Source: Pedobacter sp. Bi126 (lineage in GTDB: Bacteria > Bacteroidota > Bacteroidia > Sphingobacteriales > Sphingobacteriaceae). Taken from it: a DNA stretch of 64,000 bases. Location of the stretch: NCBI RefSeq assembly GCF_918698245.1, contig NZ_CAKKMS010000006.1:62001-126000 (forward strand), read 5' to 3'. The translations under genes were made by a program, and so were the position numbers. The notes below the pieces were generated by a model. That model did not search any database, had not been told where the DNA came from, and saw only the letters and a program-made list of their open reading frames with translations. Shown piece after piece: positions 1 to 8,599 of this stretch; position 1 is the first letter of the stretch, and each line of letters begins with the position of its first letter.

Positions 1-936
1 AACATCCTTGCACTTAATGCCAATGATTTCGATGATACTTTAGATGGTTTACTTAAGCTGGTGATCAGTGAAGACCGTGAAAAAATAAGAGCAGTATGCG
101 AAAAAAGCAACACGCTGAGAGAAATAGACATGGAGTTCCGTTTAAAATCAGACCAAGGGCTGCCAAAAACAATTCTGGCTAAAGGAAGAGAAATTTCAAA
201 ACCTGGCGAAGAATGTTATTTTACCGGGATTTTATTCGATATTTCTGAACGTAAACGTGCGCACGAAATTGAAGAGGCGAATAAACGGGCTCAACAGCGT
301 TTGTTAACACAGGCCGTGCTTGATGCACAGGAAAAAGAGCGAAGTAAAATCAGTGCGGCCCTTCACAATAGTATCTGTCAGCTGTTATATGGCATCAGGT
401 TCAACATCAACCACCTTAAAAAAGCAGATGAAGCTCAACTTAAGGCAGAAATGGGAAATGTGACCAAACTGCTCGATCAGGCCATACGCGAAATCAGGGA
501 TATCTCTTACGAACTTACCCCTTCTGTACTTAAAGATTTCGGATTTACAGCCGGCATAAAAGAGATGAGCCAACGCCTGAGCAATAGCGTTTTTAAAATC
601 AACAACCAGATACACCGGAATGCCGATAAGTTGCCGGGCGAAGTACAGTTATATGCTTTTCGCATCATCCAGGAACTGATCAACAACAGTATCAAGTATT
701 CGGGTGCTACACAGGCCTCCATATCGGTATGTACCGAAAATGGAAAGGTAAACATTACGGTATGCGATAACGGAAAAGGGATTGATCTGAAAAACGAAAA
801 ACACTTACGCACGGGTTCTGGATTAAGGGGAATTAAAAACAGGGTAGCCATGTTAAATGGTACATTTAGTGCCTATAACAACAATGGCGCATGTTTTAGC
901 ATCTCTTTCGATCCAGCGGAATTTAAAGAAGAGTGA
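1..936 (+). CDS. Sensor histidine kinase, NarX/DesK (HisKA_3) type, 5' end outside window
   Basis: The reading frame is open from base 1, so the N-terminus lies upstream of the window and only the last 311 codons are seen. The visible part begins in the end of a PAS-type sensor domain (the stretch ending FTGILFDISERKR). A short coiled-coil linker follows, then a HisKA_3 dimerisation helix with the phospho-accepting His in AALHNSICQ (codon at 364-366). The C-terminus is an HATPase_c domain with an N-box (QELINNSIKYSG) and a G1 box (DNGKGID). Kinases of this class autophosphorylate and pass phosphate to NarL-type regulators, and such a regulator is encoded two genes downstream. The stop codon lies 2 bases before the ATG of the CheB-like gene, so the genes are almost certainly co-transcribed. 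The stimulus cannot be read from the sequence. Confidence 0.9.
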   Translation, partial: NILALNANDFDDTLDGLLKLVISEDREKIRAVCEKSNTLREIDMEFRLKSDQGLPKTILAKGREISKPGEECYFTGILFDISERKRAHEIEEANKRAQQRLLTQAVLDAQEKERSKISAALHNSICQLLYGIRFNINHLKKADEAQLKAEMGNVTKLLDQAIREIRDISYELTPSVLKDFGFTAGIKEMSQRLSNSVFKINNQIHRNADKLPGEVQLYAFRIIQELINNSIKYSGATQASISVCTENGKVNITVCDNGKGIDLKNEKHLRTGSGLRGIKNRVAMLNGTFSAYNNNGACFSISFDPAEFKEE

Positions 937-938
937 TC

Positions 939-1937
939 ATGTCAAAAAATATCAGAAATATTATTACCATAGGTGCATCTGCAGGAGGACTATCAGCGGT
1001 GTCTAAGCTGCTTTCTAAACTTCCTGCCGATCTGGATGCTGCTATATTTATTGTAATCCATTTAGGTAAGGCAGCCCTTGTAGATGTTGTACTTAACATG
1101 CTTGGCAAAAATTCGCCACTTCCGATCAGCATACCGGAAGATGGTACCCCGATAAGCAACGGACAGGTTTACCTTGCACCAGCTGATGCCCATATGATGC
1201 TGCAGAAAGGGCACATTTTAATTAAACGGGGCGCTAAAGAAAACCATTGGCGCCCATCTATTGATGTACTGTTCCGCACGGCTGCTGCTGCCTACGATTC
1301 GTGCGTAACGGGCATTATACTAACTGGCCTTTTAGATGATGGAACATCTGGAATGGCCGCAATAAAAAAGTGCGGTGGCCGCTGTATTGTACAAGAGCCT
1401 GATGGTGCCGAATTTCCTGACATGCCCAACAACGTGATCAGCAACATGGAGGTTGATTACCGGGTACAGATTGAAGAAATGGGCTATATCCTTAGCGACC
1501 TGTATTCCAGAAATGAATGCGAAGCCGGCGCCGTTCCTGAAGAAGTGAAACTGGAATCGGAAATTACCATCAGAATGTCTACCAGCCTCCCGGCTACCGC
1601 CCAACTGGGGCAGCTTACGCCTTTTACCTGCCCGGATTGCGGAGGGATTCTTACCCAGATTGACGATCTGAATGGAGAAAAACACTACCGCTGTTTTACC
1701 GGCCATGTTTTCAGCGAAAGTTTTTTGGATAATGAGTATGCCGACAAAACAGAAGAAACCCTTTGGGTGGCCATCCGCATGATGGAAGAACGCAGAAATT
1801 TTAACAATACCATGCGCAAAGACAATGGCATAAACGAACCGGAGAGGGAAGCCAAAGACAAGGAGCTCCAGGCACACATAGAAAGGCTCAAACTGGTAAT
1901 GCAAGGGTTGGCAAAAGAACGTCAAAAAATTAAATAA
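939..1937 (+). CDS. CheB-like protein-glutamate methylesterase with C-terminal Zn-ribbon-like tail
   Basis: This 332-residue protein has a CheB methylesterase fold without a receiver domain. The family's catalytic triad can be placed: Ser14 in GASAGG, His41 in VIHLGK and Asp134 in LLDDGTSGM. CheB enzymes hydrolyse glutamyl methyl esters on chemoreceptors. After the catalytic domain come four potential metal ligands (Cys231, Cys234, Cys252, His256 in CPDCGG and RCFTGHVFS), a tail that recurs in stand-alone CheB homologues. The end is a charged, probably coiled-coil helix. I chose the ATG at 939; a GTG at 933 overlaps the kinase stop codon. No CheR, CheA or receptor gene is visible, so the protein may serve a kinase-linked sensory pathway and not flagellar chemotaxis (inference). 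Confidence 0.9.
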   Translation: MSKNIRNIITIGASAGGLSAVSKLLSKLPADLDAAIFIVIHLGKAALVDVVLNMLGKNSPLPISIPEDGTPISNGQVYLAPADAHMMLQKGHILIKRGAKENHWRPSIDVLFRTAAAAYDSCVTGIILTGLLDDGTSGMAAIKKCGGRCIVQEPDGAEFPDMPNNVISNMEVDYRVQIEEMGYILSDLYSRNECEAGAVPEEVKLESEITIRMSTSLPATAQLGQLTPFTCPDCGGILTQIDDLNGEKHYRCFTGHVFSESFLDNEYADKTEETLWVAIRMMEERRNFNNTMRKDNGINEPEREAKDKELQAHIERLKLVMQGLAKERQKIK

Positions 1938-1953
1938 TTAAACAATAGAAGCC

Positions 1954-2601
1954 TTGAAAGTAATACTCGCAGAAGATCATAACATTGTTCGAAACGGCAT
2001 TAAAATGCTTTTAGAATCGCAGGGAGAGGTAAGGGTTGTAGCCGAAGCTAACAATGGCCTCGAAGTACTCAGCTATTTTGCTGAAGGTGGGCATGCAGAT
2101 ATTGTAATTGCCGACATTAATATGCCCGAAATGGATGGAATCAGCCTGATCGGGCAGCTCAGAACACTGAGCCCTTCTACTCATGTTGTGATGCTCTCTA
2201 TGCTTGATAATGAAAAATACGTTGCCCAGGCATTTATTGAAGGTGCCAGAGGGTACCTCCTCAAAAATGTAGGCGAGGACGAACTAAATTTTGCACTACG
2301 CTACGTAGCTGGCGGAGGCAAATACCTTTGTGCCGAACTGGCCGAAAAGTTACTCGATAAACTCACCCAAACGACCATACAACAGCCCGAAACAAACGGA
2401 CAGCATATCGATTTTTCACTAAGGGAAATGGAAGTATTACATTTAATCGCCGAAGGATATACGAATACCGAAATGGCCGATAAACTATTTTTAAGTAAAC
2501 GCACCATTGAGGGGCACCGCCAGGCACTGATCGATAAAACAGGTGCTAAAAATACCGCTGCACTTATCCGCTTTGCGGTAGTCAACGGCTTCATCAGTTA
2601 G
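1954..2601 (+). CDS. NarL/LuxR-family response regulator
   Basis: The protein has 215 residues in the standard two-domain layout. The N-terminal receiver has the acidic pair ED near residues 7-8 and the phospho-acceptor Asp54 in VIADINMPEMDG. The C-terminal LuxR-type helix-turn-helix covers about residues 152-215 (FSLREMEVLHLIAEGYTNTEMA, with recognition-helix region SKRTIEGHR). It is the likely partner of the HisKA_3 kinase at the window start, which belongs to the class that pairs with NarL-type regulators. The only workable start is a TTG at 1954, 16 bases after the CheB-like stop, because no in-frame ATG precedes the receiver domain. Targets are unknown. Confidence 0.92.
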   Translation: MKVILAEDHNIVRNGIKMLLESQGEVRVVAEANNGLEVLSYFAEGGHADIVIADINMPEMDGISLIGQLRTLSPSTHVVMLSMLDNEKYVAQAFIEGARGYLLKNVGEDELNFALRYVAGGGKYLCAELAEKLLDKLTQTTIQQPETNGQHIDFSLREMEVLHLIAEGYTNTEMADKLFLSKRTIEGHRQALIDKTGAKNTAALIRFAVVNGFIS

Positions 2602-2698
2602 GCCGAAACCTGCAGTAACCAGTCATAAATAACCTGGCAATCTACCCATAACAAAATCTGTTAAATATCCATTTGCGTATATCCTAGTGATTAAAGCA

Positions 2699-2881
2699 AT
2701 GGTAGATAAAAGAGAAAAATTAGCGGTACTTCTTAAAATACGCTCCATTTATTTGAGTGGTTTTGGTGGCTTGCTTAAAAATGGCAGAATAGTAGACCGG
2801 AGAGAATTTCCACAGGCGACGCCTATTGGTGAATATGCAAAATTTGGAATTACTAAAAGCCAGAAAATTACAGATATCTAA
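2699..2881 (+). CDS. Small hypothetical protein, 60 aa
   Basis: This is a short basic protein without signal peptide or membrane segment. It contains the string LSGFGGLLKNGRIVDRREFP followed by QATPIGEYAKFGI. From memory, very similar short proteins with a GGLLKNGRIVDRRE core recur in Pedobacter-type genomes, which supports a real gene; a database search would be needed to confirm that. The ATG at 2699 is preferred over an upstream GTG at 2687. The gene stands alone, about 100 bases after the NarL-type regulator. No function can be assigned. Confidence 0.5.
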   Translation: MVDKREKLAVLLKIRSIYLSGFGGLLKNGRIVDRREFPQATPIGEYAKFGITKSQKITDI

Positions 2882-2983
2882 CTTAAATGACGGTTGGTAT
2901 TTAATTAAGCGTTCTATTAAAAACCTGAGTTCGATAATTATTTGCTAAAAATCATATCTTATATATGCCTAATCCCGCTTTAT

Positions 2984-3050
2984 CGTCATGCTGAATTTAT
3001 TTCAGCATCTTTTTTGTGTGAAAGACCCTGAAATAAATTCAGGGTGACGA
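2984..3050. repeat. Palindromic intergenic repeat (GCTGAATTTATTTCAGC type)
   Basis: Two small hairpins stand head to head: GCTGAATTTATTTCAGC at the left and CCCTGAAATAAATTCAGGG at the right, framed by CGTCA and TGACG. The outer arms are also inverted repeats of one another, about 20 of 22 positions matching. Related copies occur at 9102-9189 and 9438-9464, so this is a dispersed REP-like family. It lies between two genes transcribed toward each other (2881 and 3128). Confidence 0.8.
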
Positions 3051-3127
3051 CCGCCTTAACAGAAAACTTGATTAAAACGTCACAAAATGAGATTTGATAA
3101 TCGAACTCATGTTAAAAGATTGGAAGG

Positions 3128-3601
3128 TTAGTTAAATTTTACACGCCAGGGCTTAAAATACATGAGCATAGCGTTACTGTTTAACTTCTTCGGTTTTTTT
3201 TTAAGCAATAAACGTTTTACAGGCTTTAATATCTCTTCAATACTAAAAGGTTTCTCAATAAAACAATCAAATGTACTTCCCTCCAACTGGAGTAAAATAC
3301 TGCTATAGGCAGAAATGATTACCACCGGAATTTTAGATAAATGCTCATTTTCTTTAAGTGCTGTGCAAATCTCTCCACCATTTACCTTCGGCAAATGGTA
3401 GTCAATTATGATGAGGTCGGGCCTGAATGCCTCTATTACACCCATTTCAGGAGCATCTGTCTCTATACGGCAGTAAAATCCCATATCGGTAAAAAGATTT
3501 CCGAGCACCTCAGAAAGTGCGGGATCATCCTCAATAATCATTAGCCGCTGCGGCAAATGCACCTGTTTTTCAACTGCAATGAACTGTACCCGTTTTTCCA
3601 T
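3128..3601 (-). CDS. Stand-alone response-regulator receiver protein
   Basis: The 157-residue protein is essentially one receiver (CheY-like) domain. It shows the acidic pair IIEDD near residues 24-26, the phospho-acceptor Asp67 in IIIDYHLPKVNGG, a Ser/Thr switch region in VVIISAYSS and the conserved Lys in FIEKPF. There is no output domain, only a basic tail, so it probably acts by protein-protein contact or as a phosphate relay. I chose the ATG at 3601; a TTG at 3655 would add 18 residues unlike receiver sequence. No kinase gene is adjacent, so its partner is unknown. Confidence 0.85.
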   Translation of the reverse strand: MEKRVQFIAVEKQVHLPQRLMIIEDDPALSEVLGNLFTDMGFYCRIETDAPEMGVIEAFRPDLIIIDYHLPKVNGGEICTALKENEHLSKIPVVIISAYSSILLQLEGSTFDCFIEKPFSIEEILKPVKRLLLKKKPKKLNSNAMLMYFKPWRVKFN

Positions 3602-3841
3602 AATCTTATTGACAACTCTTTTAAGCAATTTACCAAAATACAGTTCCTTCTGCAATGTGGTTAATACTGTTTTAAAAAAGTAAAATACCTGAAATACAAA
3701 CGTTTAAGCACAGCACATTAATTGAATAAGCTAAACTTATATTCCTGCCATAAAAATAAAAACAACCCGAACCAACATCGCTTTTTTATTGTTTATTAAT
3801 AAATGCAGCTTTAAGCGATCAACTTAAAATAATGATAAACG

Positions 3842-4138
3842 ATGAGAGACCTACCCTTAAATCATAACCAAGAAGATTTGAATACATTAAAGAAAAAATT
3901 TGATGATGGATTAATTGAATCATTATGGAGCGAAAACGGAGAATTGACCTATATTATTAACGATGGGTTGGATTTAAATGAATATGCTAACCTGGCCAAA
4001 CAAATTTTGGAAAGCGAAGGCGATATTGCCCATGATTTTATTGGCAAGGTTACCAATAAATCGAAAACTTCATCAGCAAGATTCGAATACAGGTCTGGCT
4101 GGTTTTTAGATGGCATGGCTGATGGAGAAATTGAATAA
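3842..4138 (+). CDS. Hypothetical protein, 98 aa
   Basis: This is a small acidic soluble protein without signal peptide or transmembrane segment. It starts with ATG shortly after an AT-rich spacer. The sequence reads as a compact alpha/beta protein (LWSENGELTYIINDGLDLNEYANLA). I do not recognise a family. It lies 38 bases before the DUF72 gene on the same strand and may be co-transcribed with it. The normal amino-acid composition and operon-like placement support a real gene. Confidence 0.72.
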   Translation: MRDLPLNHNQEDLNTLKKKFDDGLIESLWSENGELTYIINDGLDLNEYANLAKQILESEGDIAHDFIGKVTNKSKTSSARFEYRSGWFLDGMADGEIE

Positions 4139-4176
4139 CAGGTAGCAGCAAAATGCAAACAAACTGATAACGAAAT

Positions 4177-4911
4177 ATGAAATTAGGAAAAGCATACATC
4201 GGCACATCGGGATGGAAATACCGCCATTGGGAGGGCAATTTTTATCCTGATGACCTTAAAAAGAAAGATCAGTTTAAATATTTTACCGAACATTTCGATA
4301 CTGTAGAGCTGAATAATTCATTTTACCGCCAACCCAGCATCGATAATTTTAAGCAATGGGAATTGCAAAGTCCGAAAAATTTCATTTATGCTGTTAAAGC
4401 CAATAGATATTTTACCCACCTCAAAAAATTGAATGTGGAAAAGGCCGAAATCCTCGATTTTTTAAAAGCCAGTGAAGGGCTGGAAAACAAACTGGGACCT
4501 ATCCTTTTTCAACTCCCGCCTAAATGGCAATTAAATACAGAAAGGCTGCAGCGGTTTTTAGAAATGCTCCCTAAAAAGCACCGATATACTTTCGAATTCA
4601 GAAATCCAAGTTGGTATCATGATGATGTATTTACGCTGCTCGCCAAATATAACTGTGCTTTTTGCATTTATGAGCTGGCCGGGCATCAATCTCCCATTTT
4701 GAGCACAGCAGATTTTGTGTATATCAGATTACATGGCCCTGGAGGAAAATATCAGGGAAGTTACAGCGAGCATAGCTTAACAAAGTGGAACAACATGTTG
4801 ATTTCGTGGATGAAAGAAGGAAAAGATGTGTACCTCTATTTCGATAATGACCAGGCAGGTTATGCTGCTTTTAACGCGCTAGAAATAAAAAAAATGATCG
4901 GCCCGGCATAA
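4177..4911 (+). CDS. DUF72 (YecE-like) protein
   Basis: The 244-residue protein matches the DUF72 family from end to end. The hallmark start is YIGTSGWKYRHWEGNFYPDDL, followed by YFTEHFDTVELNNSFYRQPS, KANRYFTHLKKL, GPILFQLPPKW, FEFRNPSWY and YIRLHGPGGKYQGSYS. The fold is a TIM barrel related to endonuclease IV-like proteins, but the biochemical role of the family is not settled. No signal peptide is seen, so the protein is cytoplasmic. The length is normal for the family. Confidence 0.93.
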   Translation: MKLGKAYIGTSGWKYRHWEGNFYPDDLKKKDQFKYFTEHFDTVELNNSFYRQPSIDNFKQWELQSPKNFIYAVKANRYFTHLKKLNVEKAEILDFLKASEGLENKLGPILFQLPPKWQLNTERLQRFLEMLPKKHRYTFEFRNPSWYHDDVFTLLAKYNCAFCIYELAGHQSPILSTADFVYIRLHGPGGKYQGSYSEHSLTKWNNMLISWMKEGKDVYLYFDNDQAGYAAFNALEIKKMIGPA

Positions 4912-5028
4912 CAAAAATAATTTAGCAAAAAAATAAGCGAAAGTACCCAAGCTTATGTTGGTTAATTTTCGCTTTGCTTAAAACTTTTAATCAGATGGTT
5001 CTGTTATTTTAACAAAGTAAATCGCATT

Positions 5029-5304
5029 ATGGCAAATACCAAAAACGACAGAAAAGACCTTGAGAAAGGCAATCAACGGAAAAACCAGAAAGAGCTAAAT
5101 CAAATCGCTTTGGGTAATACTGACATAAAAAACACGTCGTTAACCAATAACAACGATCTTTTAAGTTTGCCCAAAACCGATGGCACAGGTGCGAACCCTG
5201 CCGCGGCCACCCCCCATTCGCTTATTGTACACGAAGATGAAAAGGATAAAGACAGGTATGAAGAAGGCAACAATAAAGATCAAAAAAATGCCCCTACAGC
5301 ATAA
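5029..5304 (+). CDS. Small hydrophilic hypothetical protein, 91 aa
   Basis: The product is extremely hydrophilic, rich in Asn, Lys, Asp and Glu, with no hydrophobic core, so it is probably intrinsically disordered. It begins MANTKNDRKDLEKGNQRKN and ends in a charged segment (HEDEKDKDRYEEGNNKDQ). I know no family with an assigned function. It sits 58 bases before a receiver-domain gene on the same strand. The composition recalls desiccation- or stress-related hydrophilic proteins, but that is only a compositional resemblance. Confidence 0.65.
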   Translation: MANTKNDRKDLEKGNQRKNQKELNQIALGNTDIKNTSLTNNNDLLSLPKTDGTGANPAAATPHSLIVHEDEKDKDRYEEGNNKDQKNAPTA

Positions 5305-5362
5305 CGTAAAAACGCAAATACCATTTTTAATGAACAAATTTTAGTGTACAAACTATTTCTTT

Positions 5363-5743
5363 ATGAGTAAACTGATCTGTATACTTGAGGATGATGCAGG
5401 GATAAGAGATATATTACAGTTCCTGCTTTTAGAAGAGGGCTACCAGGTAGCATGTTATACTACCGTTAACGAGTTTCTGAGCAGAAAAAATATCAATCCA
5501 GACCTTTATTTATTGGATGTAATGCTGCCCGACGGCAACGGCATGGCGGTATGTAAACTGCTTAAGGCTGATCCTAAAACTGCCGCAACACCAATAATAA
5601 TGATGAGTGCCCATGCCGATATACAACAAATGAGCAGCGGATGTAATGCCGAAGAATTTGTGGTAAAACCCTTTGATATCTTTGTATTATTAAAAAAGAT
5701 TGTCGATCTGTTAAATTTAAAAAGTGCTGCAAAGGATACATAA
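5363..5743 (+). CDS. Stand-alone response-regulator receiver protein
   Basis: This is a 126-residue single receiver domain. It has the acidic pair LEDDAG at residues 9-11, the phospho-acceptor Asp52 in LLDVMLPDGNG, the switch Ser in IIMMSAHAD and the conserved Lys in FVVKPFD. There is no DNA-binding output domain. It is the second stand-alone receiver within 2 kb, and its partner kinase is not next to it. The ATG start follows an AT-rich leader. Confidence 0.88.
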   Translation: MSKLICILEDDAGIRDILQFLLLEEGYQVACYTTVNEFLSRKNINPDLYLLDVMLPDGNGMAVCKLLKADPKTAATPIIMMSAHADIQQMSSGCNAEEFVVKPFDIFVLLKKIVDLLNLKSAAKDT

Positions 5744-5845
5744 TTGCTTAATTAAACTTAAATCAGCCAGGTTAGAATAAAACTTTATATCATTATACAG
5801 TAAACACCAGAACGATAAAAACTGGGGTGGCAAGATCAGCTTTGC

Positions 5846-6349
5846 TTATTTTTTTAAGCCTTGGATTTCATTCAGGTCTGCCGTCCAATGGGCAATTTTT
5901 GCTTCAGCCCAGGCCCTCAAATCAGGGTTAAGCAATCCTGTAGAACCAGTAGCTTTTACATGAAAGCCAATCATTTTTTGGTCTGAATCGATGAGGAGTG
6001 AATGTAACTGTTCAAATTGGACTGGATTATGTTGACGCAATAGTGTTAGTTTCTGCAAGTGTTGTTCTTTGAGCGAAGTTTGCGAAAATTGATCCTGCGT
6101 ATTTGTATTTGCAGCTAACTGCTGAATATAGGCTTGATTTTCATTCCCTCTCCTGATGCCTACATTCTTAATTTCTGGCGCATCAGCCATCTTCTGCAGC
6201 TCAAGGTTCAACTGCTGCTGATATTGCATTTCGGGATATACCGAGTCGGTAAATTCGCGATCGTGCATGGCAAATTCGGTTCGATCATGTTTGCAGCCAA
6301 GCAAAAACAGCGAAACAATAAGAAATAGACAAAACTGAGGATATTTCAT
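5846..6349 (-). CDS. DUF4142 lipoprotein
   Basis: The 167-residue protein starts with a lipoprotein signal peptide ending in a lipobox (FLLGC, Cys19), so it should be lipid-anchored in the cell envelope. The mature part is helical. It fits the DUF4142 ferritin-like family, with the helical pairs and the C-terminal element LRAWAEAKIAHWTADLNEIQ typical of that group. The family is common in stress-related gene sets, but its biochemical role is unknown. It is monocistronic and convergent with the preceding receiver gene. Confidence 0.82.
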   Translation of the reverse strand: MKYPQFCLFLIVSLFLLGCKHDRTEFAMHDREFTDSVYPEMQYQQQLNLELQKMADAPEIKNVGIRRGNENQAYIQQLAANTNTQDQFSQTSLKEQHLQKLTLLRQHNPVQFEQLHSLLIDSDQKMIGFHVKATGSTGLLNPDLRAWAEAKIAHWTADLNEIQGLKK

Positions 6350-6626
6350 GATTTTAACGCTTTTACAAATATTAATTTACCAGTCGATAAACCAGCACAA
6401 AATTGTTCCGTTTATTTATTTGGTTTTCACCCATAAAACAAAGTAAAAACAGAGATGGTTTTATAAAATTAACTGGTAGATCCAAAAAAGAAATGCATAA
6501 AAAATTCTGATGGTTATGTAGTGAATAATTACACAGACTAAAAAGAATTCAAAAAGAAAAATTCGTAAAACTTTCACAAAAGCACAATTGTTTTATTGCT
6601 AGTATTTTAACAATAATTCTATTCTT

Positions 6627-6827
6627 ATGAAAAAACTTATGATGATGATGCTGGCCTGCTCAATCTGCCTGGCATCGGTTGCACAAACACGGCAAGACAC
6701 CACCAAAAAAAAGACAGAAAAAACAAAACCTGCAAAGAAAAGCAAAGAATGGCCGTCTAAAAAAGACACCACCAAACGTGACACGCTCAAACGTGACACC
6801 ATGCAAAAAACCAATCCAGTGCATTAA
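6627..6827 (+). CDS. Small secreted Lys/Thr-rich protein, 66 aa
   Basis: A clear Sec signal peptide (MKKLMMMMLACSICLASVAQ) is followed by a highly basic mature peptide of about 46 residues. It is made of Lys, Thr, Asp and Pro, with the near-repeats KKDTTKRDT, LKRDT and TKKKTEKTK. Such low-complexity periplasmic peptides are frequent in Sphingobacteriaceae; no function is known. A hairpin with a T-tract follows the stop codon directly, which supports a short monocistronic transcript. Confidence 0.65.
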   Translation: MKKLMMMMLACSICLASVAQTRQDTTKKKTEKTKPAKKSKEWPSKKDTTKRDTLKRDTMQKTNPVH

Positions 6828-6828
6828 G

Positions 6829-6853
6829 CAAGGGCCCTCACGGGCCTTTTTTA
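6829..6853 (+). terminator. Rho-independent terminator after the small secreted protein
   Basis: A GC-rich hairpin with arms AGGGCCC and GGGCCT (one bulged G) and a short TCAC loop is followed directly by six T residues. It lies just after the stop codon at 6827 and shortly before the convergent surE stop codon. Confidence 0.75.
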
Positions 6854-6884
6854 ATGCATCAACAATTTTTCCGAAAAATTTAAG

Positions 6885-7613
6885 CTATTTAGACATCAGG
6901 TGACTTACAAGCTCAACCTCATTGGTTAGATCTAACCGCAATGGCGTAATAGAAACATAACCATGATCAACGGCCCAACGGTCGGTGTCTTCTTCGGCTG
7001 GCTCAAGCGGAGTTACCGTAATCCAAAAATGTTTCCGCCCCATCGGGTCTTCTCCTGGAACAACATTTCCATCATAAAGGCGCACAGACTGCCGTGTCCA
7101 CTTAATACCCTTAGGTTCTGGCGGAAAATTAACATTATACAGGGCAAGCTCGTTGTTTATAAATAATTCCTCGAGCGAACTTACCACAAAGGGTTTCAGT
7201 TTTTCGAAATCAGGTTCGGTACGCCCAACAGGCGTACTTAAAGCAATGCCTTTTACGCCCAAAAGAACAGCTTGTTTTGCCGCAGCTAATGTACCCGAAT
7301 GCCACATTGAATTGCCTAAATTAGGGCCCATATTAATCCCCGAAAGCACCACATTGGTATCAGGATAGAGGTGCAGGCCAAGTGCAACACAATCGGCCGG
7401 TGTACCGTTTACGCGAAAAGCATCTATACCCTCAAAAGCAATCGGCGATTTCTTGTAGCTTAAAGGCCGTGAATGTGTTATGGCATGGCCCATAGATGAC
7501 TGTTCTACATCAGGGGCAACAATTCTTACTGTGCCAAAAGCTTTGGCAATGTTGGCAAGTGCTGCTATTCCGGGGCTGTAAATGCCGTCGTCATTGGTGA
7601 TTAAGATATTCAT
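6885..7613 (-). CDS. surE: 5'-nucleotidase SurE
   Basis: SurE removes phosphate from nucleoside 5'-monophosphates in a metal-dependent reaction. The family pattern is complete: MNILITNDDGIYSPGI at the N-terminus (metal-binding Asp8 and Asp9), VAPDVEQSSMGHAITHSRPL, VNGTPADCVALGL and LSGINMGPNLGNSMWHSGTLAAA. At 243 residues it has the usual family length. The same frame is open upstream to 7844, but that extension runs antisense through the next gene and lacks family similarity, so the ATG at 7613 is the start. It is divergent from the lipid-kinase gene; the 65-base gap must hold both promoters. Confidence 0.96.
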   Translation of the reverse strand: MNILITNDDGIYSPGIAALANIAKAFGTVRIVAPDVEQSSMGHAITHSRPLSYKKSPIAFEGIDAFRVNGTPADCVALGLHLYPDTNVVLSGINMGPNLGNSMWHSGTLAAAKQAVLLGVKGIALSTPVGRTEPDFEKLKPFVVSSLEELFINNELALYNVNFPPEPKGIKWTRQSVRLYDGNVVPGEDPMGRKHFWITVTPLEPAEEDTDRWAVDHGYVSITPLRLDLTNEVELVSHLMSK

Positions 7614-7678
7614 GTCTATTTTTTTACTGTTTATACCTCTTAATAAAACTAAGTCTGGCCTATATTGTTCAAATAAAG

Positions 7679-8599
7679 ATGAAAAAGCCAGCGCCTTTAG
7701 TTCACGTAATCCATAATCCTGGAGCAGGACAACAAAAACTTTCAGAAAAAGAACTTGCGTCTGCCATCGAGCGCCACGGCTTTTCGGTAGATTATGCATC
7801 TTCTGAAAAACGTTCATTAAAAGATATCCGCCCCGAAACTTCATTTATTGCCATTGCCGGTGGCGATGGAACCATAAAAAAAACGATTATCAAACTCCTT
7901 GATAAAAAACTGCGTTACAAACGGCCCGTAGCCCTTCTTCCTTTTGGTACAGCAAATAATATTGCAACCTCTCTTGGTATTTCTGACGATCTGGACCGTA
8001 ATATAGCTTCCTGGTCTAATTACAATCTGCGGAAATTTGATATTGGACAGGTTACCGGAACGACAGAACCACTGTTTTTCATCGAATCTTTTGGCTTTGG
8101 TATTTTCCCTAAACTGATGCAAAAGCTTGAAGGTATGGATACAACAGCAATCAAAACGGCTGAGGATGAATTCGAAATTGCACTGGATACGCTATTAGCA
8201 ATCTCCGAAACCTATGCTGCTCACACTTGTAGCATAGAAGTAGAGGATAAAAAAATAAGAAAAAAATGTATCATGGTCGAAATCATGAATATTTCGCGCC
8301 TTGGCCCCAATTTGAGGTTAAGTGAACATGCTGATCCCAGCGATGGTTTTTTCGATGTGGTAATTGTAGAAGAAAACCAAAGGGAAATCCTAAAAAACTA
8401 TATTGCAGAGGTTGCAAAAGGAAAAGATGTGGTGTTTCCAGTACCGCCGATAAGAACAAAACACTTAAAGATAAAATGGGACGGAAAAGATGCGCACGTA
8501 GATGACCAGCTGATAAATGACATCAAAAAGAGCCGTTTAAAAGTAAACCTGATGCACAGCCTTGTAGAAATAATGGTTGAAAATGAAAAACTTAAATAA
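7679..8599 (+). CDS. Diacylglycerol kinase-family lipid kinase
   Basis: The 306-residue protein has the DAGK catalytic domain. The nucleotide-binding motif GGDGT lies at residues 61-65 (in IAIAGGDGTIKKTI), and the second conserved element LLPFGTANN at 87-94. The NPGAG motif near residue 13 is also typical. Enzymes of this YegS/BmrU type phosphorylate lipid acceptors such as diacylglycerol at the inner face of the membrane, and the exact substrate cannot be read from sequence. No membrane helix is predicted. The gene runs divergently from surE. Confidence 0.92.
   Translation: MKKPAPLVHVIHNPGAGQQKLSEKELASAIERHGFSVDYASSEKRSLKDIRPETSFIAIAGGDGTIKKTIIKLLDKKLRYKRPVALLPFGTANNIATSLGISDDLDRNIASWSNYNLRKFDIGQVTGTTEPLFFIESFGFGIFPKLMQKLEGMDTTAIKTAEDEFEIALDTLLAISETYAAHTCSIEVEDKKIRKKCIMVEIMNISRLGPNLRLSEHADPSDGFFDVVIVEENQREILKNYIAEVAKGKDVVFPVPPIRTKHLKIKWDGKDAHVDDQLINDIKKSRLKVNLMHSLVEIMVENEKLK

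Noticed and set aside
7614..7844. N-terminal extension of SurE by 77 residues
   Set aside because: It overlaps the divergent lipid-kinase gene in antisense and has no similarity to SurE; MNILITNDDG is the standard family start.
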